Shown here piece by piece: positions 1-4,257 of a stretch of 5,156 nucleotides of DNA. This DNA is from an uncultured Clostridia bacterium (GTDB lineage: Bacteria > Bacillota > Clostridia > TANB77 > CAG-508): assembly GCA_948739805.1 (NCBI GenBank), contig CAPYID010000073.1, positions 1 through 5,156 on the forward strand. The letters are read 5' to 3'. The notes under the pieces were generated by a model. It had not been told where the DNA came from and searched no databases. It saw nothing but the letters and a program-made list of their open reading frames with translations. Position 1 is the first letter of the stretch. Each line of letters starts with the position of its first letter. The translations under genes and the position numbers were made by a program.

Positions 1-35
1 CTCATATTGATTTCTTGTTTAATTATATGTAACAT
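1..35 (-). CDS. 5' end of an unidentified gene leaving the left edge
   Basis: An ATG at 35-33 opens a frame that stays open to the window edge; the visible protein begins MLHIIKQEINM. An AAGGAGG ribosome binding site lies at 55-49. The 13-base spacing is longer than usual, but the other frames starting nearby (GTG or TTG) hit stops within a few codons, so this ATG is the only workable start. Eleven residues are too few to assign a family. The gene sits behind its own promoter, an intrinsic terminator and an RNA segment that can cover the ribosome binding site, so it looks like a regulated cargo gene or itself a short leader peptide. Existence is moderately supported; function is unknown. Confidence 0.5.
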   Translation of the reverse strand, partial: MLHIIKQEINM

Positions 36-40
36 AATAC

Positions 41-118
41 CACAAAAACCTCCTTCTTTCAAGACTTTTGGTCAAAAAAAGACCGCTTCTTTTTTTGAAA
101 CGGTTTAAAGTTTTTGTG
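41..118 (-). promoter_or_regulatory. Leader RNA able to mask the ribosome binding site of the left-edge gene
   Basis: On the minus-strand RNA, CACAAAAAC (118-110) pairs perfectly over 9 bp with GTTTTTGTG (49-41). The helix can extend about 3 more pairs, including two G-U, into the AGGAGG sequence. The pairing encloses the terminator hairpin at 104-82 and would hide the ribosome binding site in any transcript that reads through. No start codon with a ribosome binding site lies between the predicted transcription start and the terminator, so control by a leader peptide is not evident here. A protein-binding or ligand-binding leader remains possible, but no known riboswitch class was recognised. 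Confidence 0.4.
74..104 (-). terminator. Intrinsic terminator in front of the left-edge gene
   Basis: ACCGTTTC (104-97) and GAAGCGGT (89-82) form an 8-bp stem with one G-U pair around a 7-A loop. One C and then seven U residues follow in the RNA. It could end transcripts coming from the kinase/B3-B4 operon. Because the only promoter visible for the left-edge gene lies upstream of it, it probably also acts as an attenuator for that gene. Confidence 0.75.
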
Positions 119-128
119 TTGTCAAATT

Positions 129-157
129 CTTATAATCTTGAAATCAAGTTATATCAA
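129..157 (-). promoter_or_regulatory. Probable sigma-A promoter for the left-edge gene
   Basis: A -35 box TTGATA (157-152) and a -10 box TATAAG (134-129) are separated by exactly 17 bases, each one base off consensus. The predicted start is near 122, giving a leader of roughly 87 bases before the ATG at 35, with the terminator inside it. Confidence 0.55.
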
Positions 158-252
158 GCATTATAGAGAGTTCGACAAAAACTCGTCTTGGTGCCGTTGG
201 CGTAGTTATCTACAACTTTTTCGGCTCTCTTGACGATTGATACAAATATCAA
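154..252 (-). pseudogene. Possible remnant of the 3' end of a foreign gene
   Basis: A 32-codon open frame ends in TGA at 156-154. Its last part reads KVVDNYANGTKTSFCRTLYN, followed by A and the stop. Many codons here end in C or G (GCC, AAC, TAC, GGC, ACC, AAG, ACG), unlike the A/T-ending codons of every other gene in the window. There is no ATG and no ribosome binding site; the frame is closed upstream by TGA at 255-253. I do not recognise the family. It may be the tail of a gene cut by an insertion or rearrangement. The same segment also has some fold potential (AGAGAG with CTCTCT, GCCG with CGGC, GTAG with CTAC), so a structured RNA is the alternative. Confidence 0.3.
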
Positions 253-254
253 TC
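235..254. repeat. Perfect inverted repeat, possible operator
   Basis: GATTGATA (235-242) and TATCAATC (247-254) are perfect 8-bp arms around a 4-base centre. The site lies just downstream of a weak promoter at 265-292, a typical place for a dimeric repressor site. It is too AT-rich and lacks a U-tract on either strand, so it is not a terminator. Confidence 0.45.
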
Positions 255-264
255 AATTTATTAA

Positions 265-292
265 AGTATATCATATTTTTGATAAATTACAA
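265..292 (-). promoter_or_regulatory. Weak candidate promoter after the B3/B4 gene
   Basis: TTGTAA (292-287) and TATACT (270-265) with a 16-base spacer resemble a sigma-A promoter. The surroundings are nearly pure A/T, so a chance match is likely. It would start transcription at the edge of the inverted repeat at 235-254. The stretch 255-355 otherwise shows only A/T-rich sequence with no gene. Confidence 0.25.
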
Positions 293-355
293 TAAAATTA
301 TAATAAAATTTATAAAAAAGTTTAAGCGATTGTAAAACAGGTATTCAAAAATATA

Positions 356-1012
356 TTACACAATAATACTACTTATATCTTCTGCATTTGCGTATTTCGT
401 CAAATATTTCTTTGCTACATCTACAGATTTTTTAAGTCCTTCAATTCCATTAAATGAAATCAAAACTGTTAAAATTTCTTTTGATTTTTCTGTAATCATT
501 GCTCTTGTTGAATCGCTTGTAGGACTTCCATATGCTCCTAAGTTATCTGCAAATACTGGTAGTTTCTCAATATTTATCATTTCTTTTCCAATGCCTTGAT
601 ATTTTTCTCCTTCTTTGCCAATTCTAAAATTTATACTACCTTGTAAATTTCCCAAATCATATGAACCTACAGAATATCCTGTTTCTATTGAGATTAAATT
701 ATTTGTGTCTACAACATTATTTATCTTATATAAACCTTTTCCTTGTAATATTCTACGAATTAGTGCTTCACTTGATACTCTATAACGACTAGGTTCTTTT
801 CCTAAAACCTTATATGCTTCTCGTGATGTTTTAATATTTATTTGGTCTGTTAAATTTTCTAAAGTAAATGTTTTTTGAATATTATCAATAATTTCATTTT
901 CAATATAATCCCACAATTCCTTATTAGTTTTAATTACATTAGTTTTATAAAATATACATCCTAAATTTACATTACAATCATCTTTCAATCGCTTGTCTAT
1001 TTGAACTTTCAT
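356..1012 (-). CDS. Free-standing B3/B4 (tRNA-editing type) domain protein
   Basis: The 218-residue protein is essentially one B3/B4 domain, the fold found in the beta subunit of phenylalanyl-tRNA synthetase, where it hydrolyses misacylated Tyr-tRNA(Phe). Family-typical blocks are visible in order: REAYKVLGKEPSRYR (64-78) with SSEAL and RRILQGKGLY after it, NNVVDTNNL plus GYSVGSYDL (98-120), a glycine-rich GKEGEKYQGIG (132-142), and GSPTSDSTRAMI (162-173). No synthetase core, signal peptide or membrane segment is present, so it should be cytoplasmic. The ATG at 1012-1010 has a GGAGG site at 1028-1024 (11 bases away), and the start lies inside the kinase gene, overlapping it by 35 bases. This implies co-expression and probably translational coupling. 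Family assignment is firm. Whether it edits tRNA, and which amino acid it acts on, is inference from the family. Confidence 0.85.
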   Translation of the reverse strand: MKVQIDKRLKDDCNVNLGCIFYKTNVIKTNKELWDYIENEIIDNIQKTFTLENLTDQINIKTSREAYKVLGKEPSRYRVSSEALIRRILQGKGLYKINNVVDTNNLISIETGYSVGSYDLGNLQGSINFRIGKEGEKYQGIGKEMINIEKLPVFADNLGAYGSPTSDSTRAMITEKSKEILTVLISFNGIEGLKKSVDVAKKYLTKYANAEDISSIIV

Positions 1013-2015
1013 TATTTGCTATACCTCCATTTTCTATATTTTCTTTTACAAATGCTTTCACTCTTTCTTTTAATGTTAATTTCTTACATACTCTTGTACC
1101 TGCTTTTCTTTTAAGTTCAGCTATTTCAAGAATATAAGATATATCTTTTACTGATATAATAAAAGTAATACCTCCAGACTTTGCAAAAGCAAGTGCATTT
1201 CCTAATTTTGAATACATACCACCACTTCCAACTGATGATTTTGTTAGTTTAGTTCTTCTAAGATAATGATTTCCTCTATCAACTGTTATTTCTTCTACCA
1301 ATCCATTATTACTGTCTAAATATCCTGCTACATTAGTTATTAAAAATAGTCTATCTGCTTTTATTGTTCTAGCTAAATCTGATGCTAAAGTATCATTATC
1401 ACTAAATCTTTCATTTCCTCCATCTTCTAATTCTTCTTCATAAACTGTATCATTTGCATTTACTACTGCTAAAATTCTTTTTTTAAAACATTTTTCCATA
1501 TTCTTTACTGCTGTAGTTCTTTTTAAGTCTGATTTTCCAGAAAGCAGTACTTGTTCTGTAAGTATTCCATAAGAGAAAGCCTTACTTTGTATAATTCTCA
1601 TCATTTCACTTTGTCCTATTCCAGCTATTACAGATTTTTCTGTTGTTGTTAAATTTGCCCTCTCTGATAATTCTTTATATTTCATATACAATGAGTTATT
1701 TGTTGTATTTTTTAATTTCTCATATTTATTTATTTTTTCATTTAATTTTTTTGAGAAATCTATTTTATCTTGCAATTTTTTATATTCTCTATACAAATCA
1801 TTATTTGTTGTTTTATCCTCTTTTTCTAATTTTTCTACAATTTGCTTTAAAATAGCTTTCCCACAAGCTACTGCTCCACTAACAACTAAAATAACTTCGT
1901 GTCCTCCATTAAAAATGTCTTTTACTGTTTCTAGTAAATTTGATAATACACTTTCTTTTGCAGTACCATCTTCATTAAAAAGCGAAGATGTACCAATTTT
2001 TATAACATATCTCAT
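978..2015 (-). CDS. Glutamate 5-kinase-like amino-acid kinase with a helical insertion
   Basis: The protein (345 residues) belongs to the amino-acid kinase family and is closest to ProB, which phosphorylates the gamma-carboxylate of glutamate with ATP as the first step of proline synthesis. Visible motifs are VIKIGTSSL (4-12, ATP-site lysine K6), VVSGAVACGK (44-53), AGIGQSEMM (131-139), VVNANDT (184-190; ProB usually has NEND), FSDNDTLASDLA (204-215), ADRLFLITNVAGYLD (220-234) and GSGGMYSK (263-270, lysine K270). Unusual is a 60-70-residue Lys/Glu-rich segment (about 57-125) between the SGAVA and GQ motifs; it contains a duplicated unit. The C-terminal PUA domain of ProB from E. coli is absent. 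No proA or proC neighbour is present, so proline synthesis is doubtful. The start ATG has GGGAG at 2029-2025 and follows an attenuator. The true substrate is unknown. Confidence 0.8.
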   Translation of the reverse strand: MRYVIKIGTSSLFNEDGTAKESVLSNLLETVKDIFNGGHEVILVVSGAVACGKAILKQIVEKLEKEDKTTNNDLYREYKKLQDKIDFSKKLNEKINKYEKLKNTTNNSLYMKYKELSERANLTTTEKSVIAGIGQSEMMRIIQSKAFSYGILTEQVLLSGKSDLKRTTAVKNMEKCFKKRILAVVNANDTVYEEELEDGGNERFSDNDTLASDLARTIKADRLFLITNVAGYLDSNNGLVEEITVDRGNHYLRRTKLTKSSVGSGGMYSKLGNALAFAKSGGITFIISVKDISYILEIAELKRKAGTRVCKKLTLKERVKAFVKENIENGGIANNESSNRQAIER

Positions 2016-2049
2016 TTTATATCACTCCCATAAATTATATTTTTATATA

Positions 2050-2084
2050 AGAAAAACACAAAGAATTTTTTGCTCTTTGTGTTT
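2050..2084 (-). terminator. Intrinsic terminator / attenuator ahead of the kinase gene
   Basis: On the RNA, AAACACAAAGA (2084-2074) and TCTTTGTGTTT (2064-2054) form a perfect 11-bp stem with a 9-base A-rich loop. The 3' arm runs directly into further U residues (UUCUU). It lies between the leader peptide gene and the kinase start, within one transcription unit, so it must be read through for the kinase and B3/B4 genes to be expressed from the promoter at 2250-2278. Confidence 0.85.
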
Positions 2085-2110
2085 ACTATATAATATCTAT
2101 AAATACAATA

Positions 2111-2212
2111 TTACGGTCGTTTATCAAACACTAAAGAACACCAATTCATTTTTGAAACTGGTGGTGTAGGTATATTATTTATCATATAATTTTGTTTTAC
2201 TATAATATTCAT
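2111..2212 (-). CDS. 33-residue leader peptide
   Basis: An ATG at 2212-2210 follows a full AAAGGAG site at 2226-2220 with 7-base spacing, and the frame ends in TAA at 2113-2111. The peptide begins MNIIVKQNYMINNI, continues PTPPVSKMNWCSL, and ends VFDKRP immediately before the stop. It sits about 30 bases downstream of a near-consensus promoter and about 27 bases upstream of the terminator hairpin. Its own codons 24-29 (TGT to TTT) form the sequence that can pair with the terminator's 5' arm. This is the standard design of transcription attenuation by a leader peptide. Three prolines near the middle and a proline before the stop are plausible slow-translation points. From memory only, leader peptides of tet(M)-type resistance genes end in a similar DKRP motif. 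The peptide is unlikely to have a function of its own as a protein. Confidence 0.75.
   Translation of the reverse strand: MNIIVKQNYMINNIPTPPVSKMNWCSLVFDKRP
2126..2163 (-). promoter_or_regulatory. Antiterminator arm and pause hairpin in the leader
   Basis: TCTTTAGTGTTT (2137-2126) repeats the terminator 3' arm TCTTTGTGTTT (2064-2054) with a single extra A, so it can pair with AAACACAAAGA (2084-2074) and prevent the terminator from forming. Just upstream, CACCAGTT (2163-2156) can pair with AATTGGTG (2146-2139; one G-U) as a competing upstream hairpin. The arrangement 1:2, 2:3, 3:4 matches classical attenuators. In this logic, a ribosome stalled early in the peptide leaves the antiterminator arm free and turns the genes on. 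Confidence 0.7.
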
Positions 2213-2249
2213 ACCTTTACTCCTTTAGAATTTGTATTTTATGAAAATT

Positions 2250-2278
2250 ATATTACCATAATTTTTTAGATTTGTCAA
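2250..2278 (-). promoter_or_regulatory. Sigma-A promoter for the leader / kinase / B3-B4 unit
   Basis: A perfect -35 TTGACA (2278-2273), a 17-base spacer and a -10 TAATAT (2255-2250) with an upstream TGG (extended -10) are present. The predicted start is near 2243, 17 bases upstream of the leader peptide's ribosome binding site. No terminator separates it from the small gene at 2297-2605, so read-through from the mob operon could add to expression. Confidence 0.8.
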
Positions 2279-2296
2279 ATTTTTATTTTACATAAT

Positions 2297-2605
2297 TTAG
2301 ATATTTGACATTTTTATATTATTAAATAAATATAATGCTGTTTGATTTTGTTGTTCTTTTGTCATTTCCATAATTTTAGCCATTGCAAACATTATAAGAT
2401 GATATTTAGCAAAATTGACTAAAGTAGTTCTATATTCCTTATCAATTTCTTTTAGCATATTATCAAAATATTTATACATCTCTGTTTTATCATATTTTAA
2501 ATTAGTGTAACTACTGTCACTCATACATATTGCAAGCCTTAATTTATTTGTTAAATCCATATCATTTATCATATTTATTAAATATTTAACTTTATCATTT
2601 TCCAT
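2297..2605 (-). CDS. Small hypothetical protein downstream of mob
   Basis: The frame encodes 102 residues from ATG at 2605-2603; a TTG two codons upstream is only 4 bases from the GGAGG site (2620-2616), whereas the ATG has 10-base spacing. The protein is Met/Asn/Lys-rich and reads as mostly helical (for example LTNKLRLAICM and a hydrophobic FAKYHLIMFAMAKIMEM near the C-terminus). I recognise no domain, and there is no signal peptide. Its ribosome binding site lies immediately before the mob stop codon and the gap is 18 bases, so it is translated from the mob transcript. It may be an accessory protein of mobilization or an unrelated passenger; the sequence does not decide. Confidence 0.65.
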   Translation of the reverse strand: MENDKVKYLINMINDMDLTNKLRLAICMSDSSYTNLKYDKTEMYKYFDNMLKEIDKEYRTTLVNFAKYHLIMFAMAKIMEMTKEQQNQTALYLFNNIKMSNI

Positions 2606-2623
2606 ATTCAATTTACCTCCATA

Positions 2624-4009
2624 TTAAAATCTAGTATCATTTTTCTTTCTATCTTTTAAACTTGCTATTTCATCTGGCGTTTTAACTTTTCGTCTTACAT
2701 TATTTGCAATTTCATTATCGTTATCATCAAAAATACCATTTCTATATAAGTCATCACTAACATATTTATAATGCTCATCTTTATCAAATCCAATCTTATT
2801 TTGAAATTGTTTCATTAGATTACGCCAAAATCCTTTGAATTTTTGCACTTCTTGTTTTAGTTTTTCTTTTTCAGTTTGTAATTTACCTATAATCTTGTCT
2901 TTAGTAGATAGTTCCTTTTTCAAACTGTCAATTTCATTATCTTTTAATTCTATTTCATATTTTAGAGAAGATACTTCTCGTATTGTTTCAAAAGTAGTGT
3001 GTTCAAAATCTTTAATTGCCATATTTAAGTCGTTTACACTTCTAACAGTTTTAGTAATATCTTTTACATCTTCCGTATAATTTTTGATTTTCTGGACATC
3101 CTCGTTTGAAATAATCATATTATTCTTGTTTAGCTTAGTAGGTTTTAGATGACTTAATATCTCATATATATCTTTACTGGTGTTATCAAGCTCTTTAGTT
3201 TGTGTATTTGCTTTTTCAAGTTTTTGTTCTTTCTTTTCTAGTTGTTTCTTGATTTTTCTGTAATCTCCCATATCTTTAACATTTATATCTTGATTTCTGC
3301 CTTTTTGCTTTTCTTTTAATCGTGTATTAACCTCATAAAACTTGTTATATGACTTAATACAAGCATTTCTCATTTTATCTTGTATTTCAGTTAGTGATGT
3401 TTTTGTAAACAATTTACTTTTTCCTACTTGTTTTTTCATTCCTCTGGTGCAATTTTCAATTATAGGAACTCCTATAATGTGCATATGTGGAGAAGTTTCA
3501 TCAAAGTGTATTGTTGCATTTGCTATTTTAAAGTCTGGTACAATTTCTATTAAATCTTTGATTTGCTCATTATATACATCAACCATTTTAAATCTATATC
3601 TTTCGTCTTTATCGTTCCAAAAGTCCATATCTCCAAGTTCTATTATAATTTCACAAGCAATATCATTCTGTGAATCGCATACTTTTTTGAAGTAATCTTC
3701 GATTTTTCTATCTTTACGAGTTTGTTTGTTATTATATTCAATTCTAACTTGTTCAAATTCATCTAAATATACTTGTTTAACATCATTTACAATATCATTT
3801 GTTCCATAAATAGTTCTAATTAACTCTCTTTGATTATCATAATCTCTTAAATTATGTTTGTTTACATCTGATAAATCTTTTGCATTTTGAATTGCATTAT
3901 TTGATAGAGAAGTTGTTCCAGATAAATTTTCTTTTGCAACTTTCTTTGCTAATTTACTTTTGTTTTTATCACTACCTAAGTGAAAAGAATATGCTAATTC
4001 TTGCTCCAT
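2624..4009 (-). CDS. mob: MobV-type (Mob/Pre) relaxase
   Basis: A 461-residue plasmid-mobilization relaxase that nicks one strand at its origin of transfer so the element can be carried by a conjugative helper. Motif I appears as KHNLRDYDNQR (51-61, with H52 and R55, the HxxR of the family). The metal-binding motif III HFDETSPHMHI is at 168-178, with the histidine triad H168, H175 and H177. A Lys/Glu-rich C-terminal half follows, with coiled-coil character at about 250-275 and 345-400. Start choice: ATG at 4009-4007 with AAAGGAGG at 4023-4016 and 6-base spacing. The frame is open further up to a GTG at 4060 (17 more codons, beginning AKPKSCATKK), but that start has no ribosome binding site and overlaps a hairpin. 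The gene follows a repeat-rich region likely to hold its oriT. Length and motifs are complete, so it should be active. Confidence 0.9.
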   Translation of the reverse strand: MEQELAYSFHLGSDKNKSKLAKKVAKENLSGTTSLSNNAIQNAKDLSDVNKHNLRDYDNQRELIRTIYGTNDIVNDVKQVYLDEFEQVRIEYNNKQTRKDRKIEDYFKKVCDSQNDIACEIIIELGDMDFWNDKDERYRFKMVDVYNEQIKDLIEIVPDFKIANATIHFDETSPHMHIIGVPIIENCTRGMKKQVGKSKLFTKTSLTEIQDKMRNACIKSYNKFYEVNTRLKEKQKGRNQDINVKDMGDYRKIKKQLEKKEQKLEKANTQTKELDNTSKDIYEILSHLKPTKLNKNNMIISNEDVQKIKNYTEDVKDITKTVRSVNDLNMAIKDFEHTTFETIREVSSLKYEIELKDNEIDSLKKELSTKDKIIGKLQTEKEKLKQEVQKFKGFWRNLMKQFQNKIGFDKDEHYKYVSDDLYRNGIFDDNDNEIANNVRRKVKTPDEIASLKDRKKNDTRF

Positions 4010-4042
4010 AAAGTACCTCCTTTGAAATTTCTTCGTAGCACA

Positions 4043-4066
4043 GGACTTTGGCTTTGCCACAAGTCC
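4043..4066. repeat. Hairpin just upstream of mob
   Basis: GGACTTTGGC (4043-4052) pairs with GCCA plus AAGTCC (4056-4066) over 10 bp with one bulged C and a 3-base loop. It lies 20 bases upstream of the mob ribosome binding site. It may take part in relaxase binding at the transfer origin or in folding of the mob leader RNA. It has no U-tract on the mob strand, so it is not a terminator there. Confidence 0.6.
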
Positions 4067-4069
4067 TAA

Positions 4070-4107
4070 CCCCCTATATGTTATGACATACTATCATAAC
4101 ATGGGGG
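4070..4107. other. Candidate origin of transfer (oriT) for the MobV relaxase
   Basis: ATGTTATGA (4078-4086) and TCATAACAT (4094-4102) are perfect 9-bp arms around a 7-base loop. They are flanked by CCCCC (4070-4074) and GGGGG (4103-4107), which extend the stem after a 3-base bulge. MobV origins such as that of pMV158 carry an inverted repeat whose loop ends in G followed by T at the nick. Read on the minus strand the loop TAGTATG is followed by TCATAAC, which fits that layout and would place a nick between 4087 and 4086. Position next to mob supports the call; the exact nick is inference. Confidence 0.55.
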
Positions 4108-4150
4108 CTCTGCGAGGCAATAAATTTTATCTCACAGAGCTAAAATTTAT
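4107..4150. repeat. Two interleaved inverted repeats
   Basis: GCTCTG (4107-4112) matches CAGAGC (4135-4140), and the pairing continues inward over GAG/CTC after one mismatch. ATAAATTTTA (4120-4129) is a perfect 10-bp inverted match to TAAAATTTAT (4141-4150). The arms interleave, so the two hairpins exclude each other or form a pseudoknot-like fold. They lie between the candidate oriT and the next repeat. Confidence 0.55.
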
Positions 4151-4215
4151 CAAATTAACTCGCTACAAAATTTATATTTGCTAATTGCAAATACAAATTT
4201 ATCCTCGTTAATTTG
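4151..4215. repeat. Large nested inverted repeat
   Basis: Outer arms CAAATTAAC (4151-4159) and GTTAATTTG (4207-4215) are perfect. Inner arms at 4168-4181 and 4187-4200 pair over 13 of 14 positions around a 5-base centre. It contains no recognised gene. It may be part of the oriT, a recombinase or relaxase binding array, or a single-strand folding element used during transfer. Confidence 0.6.
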
Positions 4216-4257
4216 TTGTTGCAACATAGATAATATATAAAGTAATAGTTGCAACAA
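4216..4257. repeat. Inverted GTTGCAAC repeats after the recombinase stop
   Basis: TTGTTGCAAC (4216-4225) and GTTGCAACAA (4248-4257) are perfect 10-bp inverted arms 22 bases apart; each also contains the self-palindrome GTTGCAAC, so they also read as direct repeats. The right copy abuts the stop codon of the recombinase-like gene. There is no U-tract, so a terminator is unlikely; paired protein-binding sites are more plausible. Confidence 0.55.

Noticed and set aside
160..235. SAM-I or other known riboswitch
   Set aside because: The AAGAGAG stretch recalls the start of a SAM-I leader, but the conserved GGAGGGA and GGCAACC elements are missing, as are the hallmarks of the other common classes I could compare.
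1643..2169. Open frames on the plus strand opposite the kinase gene and leader
   Set aside because: They lie antisense to a well-supported kinase and leader, show Leu/Phe/Tyr/Ser-rich composition expected of reverse-strand reading of Lys/Glu/Asn codons, and have no credible ribosome binding site.
2016..2243. T-box leader upstream of the kinase
   Set aside because: No T-box GGTGG-type anticodon-binding sequence was seen and the region is fully accounted for by a translated leader peptide and attenuator.
2835..3695. Plus-strand open frames opposite mob
   Set aside because: They are antisense to the relaxase, including its catalytic motif region, with the same low-information composition; no promoter or ribosome binding site supports them.
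2624..4060. GTG at 4060 as the mob start
   Set aside because: No ribosome binding site precedes it, whereas the ATG at 4009 has AAAGGAGG at ideal spacing.
4150..4227. Minus-strand 25-codon frame beginning MLQQQINEDKF
   Set aside because: It has no ribosome binding site and runs through the large nested inverted repeat; the repeat structure explains the sequence better than a peptide.
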